Part shown: in pieces, positions 26,260 through 34,094 of the stretch | Layout: the number at the start of each line of letters is the position of its first letter | How positions within the stretch are numbered: the stretch's first letter is position 1 | Assembly (NCBI GenBank): GCA_031414805.1 | Contig: JANOQJ010000085.1 | Coordinates: 1-64,000, forward strand | DNA from: JAAFIW01 sp031414805 | GTDB taxonomy: Bacteria; Pseudomonadota; Gammaproteobacteria; Burkholderiales; Burkholderiaceae_C | Reading direction: 5' to 3' | Length of the DNA stretch: 64,000 nucleotides | Made by a program: the position numbers and the translations under genes | Notes under the pieces: generated by a model | Told to the model about the DNA's origin: nothing | What the model saw: the letters and a program-made list of their open reading frames with translations, nothing else | Database searches by the model: none

Positions 26260-26441
26260 AGGGGAAAAGTCTCCAGAGTGGGGGCGAAAAATTTGAGCGG
26301 GAAATTTAGAGAACAGCCTCAAATTCTAGCGGTGAAAAAACTTGTCAACCGACTTCAGGCAGGCCACGTTACGGAATCACCCTGCAAATTTTTGCGGGGA
26401 GCTTTTCGAAAAGTCATTGATTTAACTGAAGGATTCTCAAA

Positions 26442-26705
26442 ATGAACAAATTGCTTGCCGCCTTGATCGCCAGTGTTTTCGCTGTGTCTACCGCTTTTGC
26501 CGCTTCCCACGCTGGCGCTCCTGCTGCTGCTCCTGCAGCCGCTGCTGCTCCAGCCAAGGCTGCTGAAATGAAGAAAGACGAAAAGCCAATGGCCAAGGCT
26601 GCCATGACCAAAGAAGAAAAAGCCGCTGCTAAAGCTGACAAGAAAGCCAAAGCTGCTGCAGCTAAAGCTGAGAAAAAAGCCAAAATGGAAAAGAAGCCCG
26701 CTTAA
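26442..26705 (+). CDS. small Ala/Lys-rich exported protein
   Basis: An 87-residue protein with a clear signal peptide (MNKLLAALIASVFAVSTAFA, cut before ASHAG) and a mature part made almost only of Ala, Lys and Pro (KKDEKPMAKAAMTKEEKAAA). Small proteins like this are common in Comamonadaceae; none has an assigned role that I know. GGA precedes the ATG and a strong terminator follows 23 bp after the stop, so it is a single-gene unit, probably well expressed. Confidence 0.75.
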   Translation: MNKLLAALIASVFAVSTAFAASHAGAPAAAPAAAAAPAKAAEMKKDEKPMAKAAMTKEEKAAAKADKKAKAAAAKAEKKAKMEKKPA

Positions 26706-26727
26706 TTTTTCAAGCGCTTCAAAAAAG

Positions 26728-26751
26728 GCCCGCAACAGCGGGCTTTTTTTT
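26728..26751 (+). terminator. rho-independent terminator
   Basis: GCCCGC (26728-26733), loop AACA, GCGGGC (26738-26743), then a run of eight T. It follows the Ala/Lys-rich small protein gene. Confidence 0.92.
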
Positions 26752-26807
26752 ATGGTGTCTTTCGCGCCTTGCGACAATGATGGATTGACGTTAACCCGTA
26801 CCCGACC

Positions 26808-27272
26808 ATGAACCCGCTCAATTTCACCTACCGATTCATCGCTCTAGCAGCTTTTCTGATGGTGCTGTGCGGCCAACTGTTCGCTCAACAGCCTCAGATG
26901 AATCTAATGCGCGTCAAACTCAATGCGGGCATGCATCAAATAGACACCCAGGTTGCGGCGACACCCGAGCAACGCTCCACCGGTCTGATGCACCGCACAT
27001 CGATGCCGCAGCACGAAGGTATGTTGTTCGTGTTTGACACCCCCACACAGCAGTGCTTCTGGATGAAGAACACGCTGCTTCCCTTGTCAATTGCCTTTGT
27101 GGCCGACGACGGGACGATTGTGAATATTGATGAAATGAAGCCGCAAACCCTGGATTCGCACTGCTCTGAAAAACCGGTGCGCTATGTGCTGGAGATGAAC
27201 CAGGGCTGGTTCGCCAAGAAAGGCATCAAGGCGGGGTTCAAGTTAACGGGCAAGCCGTTTGAGAGCCGATGA
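26808..27272 (+). CDS. DUF192-family exported protein
   Basis: A 154-residue DUF192 protein. Residues 1-26 form a signal peptide ending in FAQQ; the domain has RSTGLMHRTSMPQHEGMLFV, the CFWMKNTLLPLSIAFV core and LEMNQGWFAKKGIKAGF at the end, all family hallmarks. The function is not established; it is periplasmic by its signal. Its stop codon overlaps a GATGACAGATGAC repeat. Confidence 0.9.
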   Translation: MNPLNFTYRFIALAAFLMVLCGQLFAQQPQMNLMRVKLNAGMHQIDTQVAATPEQRSTGLMHRTSMPQHEGMLFVFDTPTQQCFWMKNTLLPLSIAFVADDGTIVNIDEMKPQTLDSHCSEKPVRYVLEMNQGWFAKKGIKAGFKLTGKPFESR

Positions 27273-27312
27273 CAGATGACTTGGCTGCTGCGCAGCCTGG
27301 ATGACCGATGAC
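27268..27312. repeat. GATGAC-flanked hairpin repeat, copy 1
   Basis: GATGACAGATGAC, then the palindrome GGCTGCTGCGCAGCC, then GGATGACCGATGAC. An inverted relative is at 29651-29697. It overlaps the DUF192 stop codon and fills part of the gap to sodB. Confidence 0.55.
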
Positions 27313-27375
27313 GAAGGGATCATAGGGTTCGTCCAGTCATTCATCATCAAGGCCGAAGGCCAGGTCATTCGGTCA

Positions 27376-27957
27376 TCAAGCGAAGTTGGCCTGCGCAAAT
27401 TCCCAATTGACGAGTTTTTCCAGGAACGTTTCGACAAACTTGGGCCGAGCGTTCCGATAGTCGATGTAGTAAGCGTGTTCCCACACATCCACGGTCAGCA
27501 GGGCTTTGTCAGCTGTGGTCAGCGGCGTACCGGCAGCGCCCATGTTGACGATGTCCACTGTGCCGTCTGGCTTTTTCACCAACCAGGTCCAGCCCGAGCC
27601 GAAGTTGCCCACGGCACTTTTCACGAACGCTTCCTTGAACGCGGCATAGCTGCCAAATTTGGCGTTGATCGCTTCTGCCAGTGCACCGGTAGGCTCGCCG
27701 CCGCCTGCGGGTTTCATGCAGTTCCAGAAAAAGGTGTGGTTCCAGATTTGGGCGGAATTGTTGTAGACGCCACCGCTGGATTTTTTGATGATTTCTTCGA
27801 GCGTCAAGCTCTCAAACTCCGTGCCTTTTTGCAGGTTGTTCAGGTTGACCACATAGGCGTTGTGGTGCTTGCCGTGGTGAAACTCCAGGGTTTCCTGGCT
27901 GTAGTGAGGCGCCAAAGCGTCTTTGGCATACGGCAGTGCGGGAAGGGTGTGTTCCAT
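27376..27957 (-). CDS. sodB: iron superoxide dismutase
   Basis: A 193-residue cytoplasmic Fe-type SOD that removes superoxide. All metal ligands are present: H27, H74 (AQIWNHTFFW), D157 and H161 (DVWEHAYYIDYRN). Iron rather than manganese is suggested by AQIWNHTFFWNCM and GNFGSGWTWLV. It lies 54 bp downstream of xseA in the same direction and may be partly co-transcribed. Confidence 0.97.
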   Translation of the reverse strand: MEHTLPALPYAKDALAPHYSQETLEFHHGKHHNAYVVNLNNLQKGTEFESLTLEEIIKKSSGGVYNNSAQIWNHTFFWNCMKPAGGGEPTGALAEAINAKFGSYAAFKEAFVKSAVGNFGSGWTWLVKKPDGTVDIVNMGAAGTPLTTADKALLTVDVWEHAYYIDYRNARPKFVETFLEKLVNWEFAQANFA

Positions 27958-28011
27958 GGTGTGTTCCTGTGGGTTTGTTGCTGTGGGAGAAGACGGGCTG
28001 GATTGTAGAAA

Positions 28012-29334
28012 CTAAAAAAGGCGCGGCGCGGACACGGTCAGATCAACCCGTCCCTGCGCAAGGTCGGCACGAAGGGCTTGGCCCAGGTGCGTTTGCGCCG
28101 CTTGTGTGATCGCACGACCTTCGGTATCGGTCAGCAAAGCGTAGCCGCGTTGGAGCACCCGATGCGGGTCCAGCAAGTCCAGGCGCAGAGCGGCTCGGGC
28201 GAGGCGCTCGTGCTGCGTGGCCTGGCAGCTGGCCAAGGCTTGCGGTAAACGCAGTGTGTGTTGCGCCAGCGTGGTTTGCTGGCGCTGGGCCAGGCGCTGC
28301 GCGCCATGGCTCAAGCGCTGGCCCAGCCGGGACAGTTGCAACTGCTGGCGGGCCACCAATCCGCTGGGGCGGCCCAGCTGGTTGGCAATACGGTCCAGCC
28401 GCTGGCTGTGCTGGTCCATGCGCTGGGCTGCGGCCTGCTGCAGCGCGGCCTGGGCGTTGTCCACCGCCTGCAGCAGGTGCTCGCGCGGCAGGGCTGCGAG
28501 CTCGGCGGCTGCGGTGGGCGTCGGTGCGCGCAGGTCGGCGCAAAAGTCGGCGATCGTGAAGTCGGTTTCGTGGCCCACGCCGCTGATGATGGGCACCGGG
28601 CTTTGCACAATGGTGCGGGCCAATTGCTCGTCATTAAACGCCCACAAGTCGTCCATGGAGCCACCGCCGCGCACCAGCAAAATGACATCGATGGGCGGTG
28701 ATTTATGAGTCAAATCGCCTTGTAGCCCTGGTGAATACTGCTCAAGCAGATATAGTTTTGATAGCGCTTGAACCAATTCTCTCGGCGCATCAGCGCCCTG
28801 CACCGCGGCCGGCACCAGCACCACGGGAATATGCGGCACACGCCGCCGCAGTGCTGTGACCACGTCGTGCAAGGCGGCAGCGTTTGGCGAGGTGACCAGG
28901 CCAATGCCGCGCGGCAGTGGGGGCACCGGGCGCTTGCGGGCGCTGTCAAACAAACCTTCAGCGGCCAGCTTGGCTTTGAGCCGCGCAAACTCCTCAAACA
29001 AAGCGCCCTGCCCGGCCTGGCTCATGGCCTCGACCACCAGTTGCAGCTCGCCGCGCGGCTCATACACGCCCAGCCGACCACGCACTTCGACCAGCTGCCC
29101 ATCGCGCGGCGAAAAATTCAGCAGGCTGGCAGCGCGGCGAAACATCGCACAGCGGATTTGGCCTTGCTCATCCTTAATTACAAAGTAGCAATGTCCGCTG
29201 GATGCGGCCGAGAAGCCCGAAAGCTCGCCGCGAACCGCAACAGGATTGAAACGTGCCTCCAGGGCATCAGCAATGGCGCGGGTTAGCGCCCCAACTTGCC
29301 ATACAAGCCGCGTCGTTTCTAGGTTTTGCGTCAT
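28012..29334 (-). CDS. xseA: exodeoxyribonuclease VII large subunit
   Basis: A 440-residue XseA, which with XseB degrades single-stranded DNA to short oligonucleotides. The N-terminal OB fold is residues about 8-105 (VRGELSGFSAASSGHCYFVI); the catalytic domain has GIGLVTSPNAAALHDVV (143-159) and VILLVRGGGSMDDLWAFND (217-235); the C-terminus is a long helical, Gln/Ala-rich coiled coil. Residues about 191-213 (SKLYLLEQYSPGLQG and on) are encoded by a copy of the dispersed repeat in frame and are not expected in relatives. The reading frame is intact. Confidence 0.95.
   Translation of the reverse strand: MTQNLETTRLVWQVGALTRAIADALEARFNPVAVRGELSGFSAASSGHCYFVIKDEQGQIRCAMFRRAASLLNFSPRDGQLVEVRGRLGVYEPRGELQLVVEAMSQAGQGALFEEFARLKAKLAAEGLFDSARKRPVPPLPRGIGLVTSPNAAALHDVVTALRRRVPHIPVVLVPAAVQGADAPRELVQALSKLYLLEQYSPGLQGDLTHKSPPIDVILLVRGGGSMDDLWAFNDEQLARTIVQSPVPIISGVGHETDFTIADFCADLRAPTPTAAAELAALPREHLLQAVDNAQAALQQAAAQRMDQHSQRLDRIANQLGRPSGLVARQQLQLSRLGQRLSHGAQRLAQRQQTTLAQHTLRLPQALASCQATQHERLARAALRLDLLDPHRVLQRGYALLTDTEGRAITQAAQTHLGQALRADLAQGRVDLTVSAPRLF
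28708..28765 (-). repeat. dispersed repeat copy 9, inside xseA
   Basis: On the minus strand: GCGCTATCAAAACTATATCT, then GCTTGAGCAGTATTCACCAG, GGCTACAAGGCGATTTGACT. A full-length copy read in frame as LSKLYLLEQY-SPGLQGDL within the nuclease domain, just before the VRGGG motif. Confidence 0.88.
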
Positions 29335-29808
29335 GGCTTGGGTCTTAAAAAAGTGCTTGACCGTTTAAATTTGAAGGGCATTTAGTCCACAGACGCGGCG
29401 AAACCCTCGGATACACCGCCACGAACGTGACAAACCTTGATTCTTCGTTATAAGTCATTGATTTAATTGAATATTTTTCTGCCCAAAATGTCGGCGATGT
29501 GTCAAAAGCGTGACTGGGCGCGGGTTTACGGAGGTTGCAGGGGTAGTTGCACACAAAGTTATCCACATAAATTGTGGGCGAAACGGGCCTGACCGATGAC
29601 GGGATAACCGGGCCTGCGGCCACGATGACAAATGATGCCGTCAAGCTGTGTCGTCATCTGTCATCCGGCTGGCGCAGCCGCCCGTGATCTGTCATTGCAG
29701 CCGCCTGCCTGGGCCATAATTCGCCGCGTTACTCTGCGGGTCTGGATTGTGCCGACAAGCCACTGCCTGCGACCCGTTACCTAAAAAATCGGCTGCGGAG
29801 ATCACCCT
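29335..29808. other. 474-bp intergenic region with a DnaA box
   Basis: No convincing gene; a minus-strand frame of 99 codons has no family features. The stretch holds AAGTCATTGATTTAATTGAA at 29452-29471 (a near copy of 26411-26430), one perfect DnaA-type box TTATCCACA at 29559-29567, and the GATGAC repeat at 29651-29697. The exbB promoter must lie toward its right end. Confidence 0.6.
29651..29697. repeat. GATGAC-flanked hairpin repeat, copy 2
   Basis: Reverse complement reads CAATGACAGATCAC, GCGGCTGCGCCAGCC, GGATGACAGATGACGA, matching the copy at 27268 in layout with the same inner palindrome and in opposite orientation. Confidence 0.5.
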
Positions 29809-30462
29809 TTGTTTTCCATTATTCAAGCGGCCGGCTGGCCGATTTGGCCCCTGATTGCGTGCTCGGTGCTGGCGCTGGCGCTGGTGATTGAGCGCTTTGT
29901 CAGCCTGAAAACCAGCAAAGTGGCACCGCCCCGGCTGCTGGACGAAGCCATCAGCGTCTCCCGCGCCAATGTGCCTTCTCCCGATGTGGTGATGCAGCTG
30001 GAGCAAAACTCGGCGCTCGGCGAGGTGCTAGCCAGCGGTTTTAGGGCGTTGAATTCCAACCCCCGGTGCAGCGAAGCCGATCTGCGTGCCAGCATGGAAG
30101 GCTCAGGCCGCGCGGTGGCGCACCGGCTGGAGCGCTACCTGGCCGCACTGGCCACCATCGCGTCAGCCGCGCCCTTGCTGGGTTTGCTGGGCACGGTGAT
30201 CGGCATGATCGAGATTTTTGGGTCGCAGGCACCTGGAACCGGTGGGGGTGCTGTCGGTGGTGCTGTCGGGGGTGGGAATCCGGCGCAGCTGGCGCAAGGT
30301 ATTTCGATCGCGCTGTACAACACGGCATTTGGTCTGATCGTGGCGATTCCGGCGCTGATCTTCTGGCGCTACTTCCGGGCGCGGGTCGACGGCTATCTGC
30401 TAACCCTGGAACTGGCCTCTGAGCGTTTTGTGCGGCACTTGATCGCACTGCGCAGACCATGA
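29809..30462 (+). CDS. exbB: ExbB/TolQ-type proton channel subunit
   Basis: A 217-residue inner-membrane MotA/TolQ/ExbB protein that uses the proton gradient to energise outer-membrane transport. Three membrane spans: about 8-30, 105-130 (APLLGLLGTVIGMIEIF, the conserved channel motif) and 160-182. The start is TTG, supported by GGAG about 8 nt upstream (GGAGATCACCC). It is first in a run exbB-exbD-lpxK-trm112-kdsB-adk. No tonB is adjacent, so the partner may be TonB elsewhere or another envelope system. Confidence 0.92.
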   Translation: MFSIIQAAGWPIWPLIACSVLALALVIERFVSLKTSKVAPPRLLDEAISVSRANVPSPDVVMQLEQNSALGEVLASGFRALNSNPRCSEADLRASMEGSGRAVAHRLERYLAALATIASAAPLLGLLGTVIGMIEIFGSQAPGTGGGAVGGAVGGGNPAQLAQGISIALYNTAFGLIVAIPALIFWRYFRARVDGYLLTLELASERFVRHLIALRRP

Positions 30463-30481
30463 ACCCCTACGAGTTTCTGCC

Positions 30482-30907
30482 ATGAACTTTCGCCGCAGCT
30501 CGCGCGACGAGCCCGAGATCAACCTGATTCCGTTCATTGACGTGCTGCTGGTGGTGCTCATTTTTCTGATGCTGTCCACCACCTACAGCAAGTTCACCGA
30601 GTTGCAGCTCAAACTCCCTGTGGCCGATGCCGATGCCCAGCGCGACTACCCCAAGGAAGTGATCATTTCCGTCACCGCCGAGGGCCGTTATGTGGTGAAC
30701 AAATCGCCGGTTCTGGGGCGCACGGTGGACGCAGTGGCCTTTGCGCTGACCGAAGCGGCCAAAGCGGGGAAAGAAACCGTCATCGTCATCAATGCTGATG
30801 CCAATGTAGCCCACCAGTCGGTCATCACCGTGATGGAAGCGGCTCGCCGCTCCGGGCTGACGCAAATCACCTTTGCCACGCAATCGTCTGCCCAGGCAGG
30901 CAAATAG
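30482..30907 (+). CDS. exbD: ExbD/TolR-type energy transducer
   Basis: A 141-residue ExbD with a short cytoplasmic N-terminus (NFRRSSRDEPEINLIPFIDV), one membrane span (about 20-42, with the essential aspartate in PFIDVLLVVLIFLML) and a periplasmic domain. It follows exbB by 19 bp and works in the same complex. The next gene, lpxK, starts 10 bp after it. Confidence 0.93.
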   Translation: MNFRRSSRDEPEINLIPFIDVLLVVLIFLMLSTTYSKFTELQLKLPVADADAQRDYPKEVIISVTAEGRYVVNKSPVLGRTVDAVAFALTEAAKAGKETVIVINADANVAHQSVITVMEAARRSGLTQITFATQSSAQAGK

Positions 30908-30917
30908 GCTGTCCGCG

Positions 30918-31949
30918 ATGCGCAGCCGGCTGACCCAGGCCTGGCAGCGACGGGGGCTACTGGCCACATCGCTGTGGCCCATTTCCCTGCTTTACACATG
31001 TCTTGTGGCGGTGCGCCGCACCTTTTACCGGCTGGGTTGGCTGACTAGCTGGAAAGCACCCGTGCCCGTGCTGGTGGTGGGCAATGTGGTGGCCGGTGGA
31101 GTAGGCAAAACGCCCGTTGTGATGGCGTTGCTGGACCATCTGAAGGCGCAGGGCTGGCGGCCTGGCGTGGTCTCGCGTGGGTATGCACGAACCACCCGTG
31201 GTGGTGGGCAGGCCAGCCACGACTGCCGCGAGGTGCTAGCGAACAGCGCGGCCAGCGAGGTGGGCGACGAGCCGTTGTTGATCGCACAACGCACACGCTG
31301 CCCCGTGTTCGTCGCTGCCAAACGGGCCGACGCGGTGCGCGCCTTGCTGTTGCGTCACCCGCAGGTTGACCTCATCGTGTGCGACGACGGCTTGCAGCAC
31401 CTGGCGCTGGCACGTGACGTGGAGATTTGCGTGTTTGACGAACGTGGCGTGGGCAACGGGTGGCTGCTGCCTGCAGGGCCGCTGCGGGAGTCTTGGCCAC
31501 GCCACAACGAACCTGCGCTAGTGCTGCACACCGGCCCAGCCCGATTTGCCGGGTTTCAGGCGCAGCGCCGGTTGGCCAGCCACGCCGTGCGGGCCGATGG
31601 CAGCCAGGTTCCGCTGGTCGATCTCAAAACCCAAACCCTCATTGCCGTGGCCGCCATCGGCCACCCCGAGCGGTTTTTTGACATGCTGCGCCAGCAAGGG
31701 CTGGTGCTCGCACAAACCCATGCCCTACCCGATCATGACGACTTTCACTCCTTTTTTAATAGCTGCTTGAGCAGTATCGACAAGGGCTACACGGTGATTT
31801 GTACCGAAAAAGACGCTGTGAAGCTCTGGCCGTTGTTTCCGCAAGCCGTGGCCGTGCCCTTGGTCATGAGCCTGCCCGCCGACTTTCTCGCCGCTGTGGA
31901 TCAGGCGCTGACATCACTATCATCAGCCCATGGACACCAAACTGCTTGA
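30918..31949 (+). CDS. lpxK: tetraacyldisaccharide 4'-kinase
   Basis: A 343-residue LpxK, the inner-membrane kinase that adds the 4'-phosphate to lipid A. An N-terminal membrane helix (about 15-35) is followed by the P-loop GNVVAGGVGKTPVV (about 54-67) and LIVCDDGLQHLALARDVEI. The ATG at 30918 follows exbD closely. Residues about 279-291 (FFNSCLSSIDKGY) are encoded by a copy of the dispersed repeat and merge in frame with the conserved TVICTEKDAVKLW. The kinase motifs are upstream of the insert and intact. Confidence 0.95.
   Translation: MRSRLTQAWQRRGLLATSLWPISLLYTCLVAVRRTFYRLGWLTSWKAPVPVLVVGNVVAGGVGKTPVVMALLDHLKAQGWRPGVVSRGYARTTRGGGQASHDCREVLANSAASEVGDEPLLIAQRTRCPVFVAAKRADAVRALLLRHPQVDLIVCDDGLQHLALARDVEICVFDERGVGNGWLLPAGPLRESWPRHNEPALVLHTGPARFAGFQAQRRLASHAVRADGSQVPLVDLKTQTLIAVAAIGHPERFFDMLRQQGLVLAQTHALPDHDDFHSFFNSCLSSIDKGYTVICTEKDAVKLWPLFPQAVAVPLVMSLPADFLAAVDQALTSLSSAHGHQTA
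31751..31801 (+). repeat. dispersed repeat copy 10, inside lpxK
   Basis: TTTTTTAATAGCTGCTTGAG, CAGTATCGACAAGGGCTACA. Read in frame as NSCLSSIDKGY. The translated frame differs from that used by the copy in xseA. Confidence 0.9.
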
Positions 31950-32136
31950 ATTGCTGGTCTGCCCCGTCACCAAGGGCCCTTTGACCTATGACCGCGAACG
32001 CGCTGAACTCATCTCACGCAGCGCCCGTCTGGCCTACCCGGTGCGAGACGGCATACCGGTGCTGCTTGAGACCGAGGCGCGCACCTTGAGCGACGAGGAG
32101 CTGGAGCAGCTGCCGACGCGCACGCCACTGGTTTGA
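31930..32136 (+). CDS. Trm112-family small protein
   Basis: A 68-residue Trm112/YcaR-like protein. MDTKLLELLVCPVTKGPLTY and the AYPVRDGIPVLLETEAR core are typical; one CP pair remains of the zinc-ribbon. Eukaryotic Trm112 activates methyltransferases; the bacterial role is not firm. The start overlaps the lpxK end by 20 nt and the stop overlaps the kdsB start by one base, so it is tightly coupled. Confidence 0.92.
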   Translation: MDTKLLELLVCPVTKGPLTYDRERAELISRSARLAYPVRDGIPVLLETEARTLSDEELEQLPTRTPLV

Positions 32137-32888
32137 TGACTTTCACCGTCCTCATTCCCGCCCGCCTGGCCTCCACCCGTCTGCCCAACAAGCCGCTGGC
32201 CGACATTGCGGGCCTGCCGATGGTGGTGCACGTGGCCCGCCGCGCCGCTCAGTCGCAAGCGCAATGCGTGGTCGTGGCGACCGATTCAACCGAAGTGCAA
32301 GCCGCCTGCCGGGCGCACGGCATTGAGGTGGTGATGACCGACAGCGACCACGAAAGCGGCAGCGACCGGCTGGCCCAGGCCTGCGAGCTGCTGGGTTTGG
32401 TCGACGACCACATCGTGGTCAACGTGCAGGGCGACGAGCCCTTGATGGATCCGGCGCTGATTGACGCCGTGGCCGCGCAGCTCCAGCGACAGCCCCATGC
32501 GGGCATGAGCACTGCCGCCCACCCGATTGCCAGCTGGGAAGACTTTCAAAACCCCAACGTCGTCAAAGTGGTGTGCAACCAGGCAGGCGATGCGCTGCTG
32601 TTTTCTCGCAGCCCTATTCCCTATTGGCGCGACAACGCAACCCAGTTACCCACCCACCCTGCCCCGCTGCGCCATATTGGCGTTTACGCCTACCGTGCAG
32701 GCTTTCTGCGCGCGTTTCCACGGCTGACACCCGCCCCACTGGAGCGCACCGAAGCGCTGGAGCAGTTGCGTGCGCTGTGGCACGGCCACCGCATTTCGGT
32801 GTACCTGTCACCCCATGCACCCGCCCCCGGCGTGGACACGCCAGAAGACCTGGAACGGGTGCGAGCGCTGCTAAAAAAGCTGCGGTAA
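32136..32888 (+). CDS. kdsB: CMP-KDO synthetase
   Basis: A 250-residue 3-deoxy-manno-octulosonate cytidylyltransferase, which activates KDO for lipopolysaccharide. The nucleotide-binding start FTVLIPARLASTRLPNKPLA is at 3-22, and NVQGDEPLMDP carries the metal-binding aspartate. The ATG at 32136 overlaps the Trm112 stop (TGATG). It works in the same lipid A/KDO pathway as lpxK upstream. Confidence 0.97.
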   Translation: MTFTVLIPARLASTRLPNKPLADIAGLPMVVHVARRAAQSQAQCVVVATDSTEVQAACRAHGIEVVMTDSDHESGSDRLAQACELLGLVDDHIVVNVQGDEPLMDPALIDAVAAQLQRQPHAGMSTAAHPIASWEDFQNPNVVKVVCNQAGDALLFSRSPIPYWRDNATQLPTHPAPLRHIGVYAYRAGFLRAFPRLTPAPLERTEALEQLRALWHGHRISVYLSPHAPAPGVDTPEDLERVRALLKKLR

Positions 32889-32955
32889 ACACGGTAAGTT
32901 GGCGGTAACCCCCCGTGCTATCCTGACCCGAAACACATCCGAGGACACATCCCCC

Positions 32956-33609
32956 ATGAGACTGATTCTGTTGGGCGCACCCGGCGCTGGCAAAGGCACG
33001 CAAGCCACCTTCATCTGCCAGAAATTCGGCATTCCGCAAATCTCCACCGGCGACATGCTTCGCGCCGCTGTCAAGGCTGGTACACCGCTGGGCCTGCAGG
33101 CCGATGCGGTGATGAAATCGGGCGCTTTGGTCAGCGACGACCTGATCATCAACCTGGTCAAAGAACGCATTGCACAAGCCGATTGCGCCAAAGGCTTTTT
33201 GTTTGACGGCTTTCCCCGCACCATTCCGCAAGCCGACGCGATGAAAGCCGCTGGCGTGAAGCTGGACTTTGTGCTGGAAATCGATGTACCGTTTGACGCC
33301 ATCATTGAGCGCATGAGCGGCCGCCGCTCGCACCCCGCATCGGGCCGCACCTATCACGTCAAGTTCAACCCGCCCCAGGTTTCAGGCGTGGACGACGTAA
33401 CCGGTGAGCCGCTGGTGCAGCGCCCCGACGACAAGGAAGAGACCGTGAAAAAGCGCCTGGACGTGTACAGCCAGCAAACCCGCCCTCTGGTGGACTATTA
33501 CTCCGCCTGGGCCAAAACCGAACCCGCTGCCGCACCGCAATACCGCGCCATCAGCGGTACCGGTACGGTAGAAGAAATCACAGCACGGGTCTTTGCTGCT
33601 TTGACCTAA
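32956..33609 (+). CDS. adk: adenylate kinase
   Basis: A 217-residue long-form Adk, catalysing AMP + ATP to 2 ADP. P-loop GAPGAGKGT at 7-15, the AMP-binding QISTGDMLRAAV, and GFPRTIPQAD; a LID domain from about 122-160 without the Cys zinc site. ATG at 32956 gives the standard MRLILLGAPG start. It ends with a 4-bp convergent overlap with the downstream minus-strand gene. Confidence 0.97.
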   Translation: MRLILLGAPGAGKGTQATFICQKFGIPQISTGDMLRAAVKAGTPLGLQADAVMKSGALVSDDLIINLVKERIAQADCAKGFLFDGFPRTIPQADAMKAAGVKLDFVLEIDVPFDAIIERMSGRRSHPASGRTYHVKFNPPQVSGVDDVTGEPLVQRPDDKEETVKKRLDVYSQQTRPLVDYYSAWAKTEPAAAPQYRAISGTGTVEEITARVFAALT

Positions 33610-34088
33610 GCCGGCCCTGACCGCAGGCCATACACCTTGCCTGCGGTAAACAGGTATTCGCAGCGCACGATGGCGGCACCCTTCTCGTCCTTGAAGGTAA
33701 AGCCCACCAGGCCCAGCGAATCGCCGACCTTGATCTCCGCCACATTCCAGGCCAGCATGCGGGACATTGGTGCCAGCTCAACTTCCCACTGACGGTCTTT
33801 GCGCGTGGGCAATACCGCCTTGGCTAAAACCGCTTTGCCATCCACCGGCACGCTTTGCGCAGGCACGGGGCGCTGCGCCAGGTCAGCGGGCAGCTTCAGG
33901 CCGGGTGCCAACTCCAGTACCAATTCGGTGTGCGGGTTTTGCCAGGTGCTTTTGGTGACCTTGCCTTCCAGGTAAATCGGTCGATCCTGGTCAAAACTGC
34001 TCCAGCCGTGGTGAGCCCAAACCGGTGTTGCCAGCGTGGGCAGGCCCACAGCGGCGGTGACGATGAAATCTCTGCGTTGCATCTTCAT
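33606..34088 (-). CDS. DUF6152-like exported protein
   Basis: A 160-residue exported protein. MQRRDFIVTAAVGLPTLATP carries a twin-arginine-like signal, followed by AHHGWSSFDQDRPIYLEGKV, the start of the DUF6152 domain (name from memory). The rest is a small beta domain. It sits 6 bp downstream of a small membrane protein gene in the same direction, forming a two-gene unit. The function is unknown. Confidence 0.75.
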   Translation of the reverse strand: MKMQRRDFIVTAAVGLPTLATPVWAHHGWSSFDQDRPIYLEGKVTKSTWQNPHTELVLELAPGLKLPADLAQRPVPAQSVPVDGKAVLAKAVLPTRKDRQWEVELAPMSRMLAWNVAEIKVGDSLGLVGFTFKDEKGAAIVRCEYLFTAGKVYGLRSGPA

Positions 34089-34094
34089 ACTCCT

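Noticed and set aside
26414..26683. Antisense Ala/Phe-rich frame opposite the small exported protein
   Set aside because: The plus-strand gene has a signal peptide, start context and terminator; the antisense frame only mirrors its GCT/GCC/AAG codons.
29345..29644. 99-codon minus-strand frame upstream of xseA
   Set aside because: No recognisable domain, no good start context, and it spans the DnaA box and repeat-like sequence.
29335..29808. Chromosomal replication origin around the DnaA box
   Set aside because: Only one box is present, with no AT-rich unwinding region, dnaA, dnaN or rpmH nearby.
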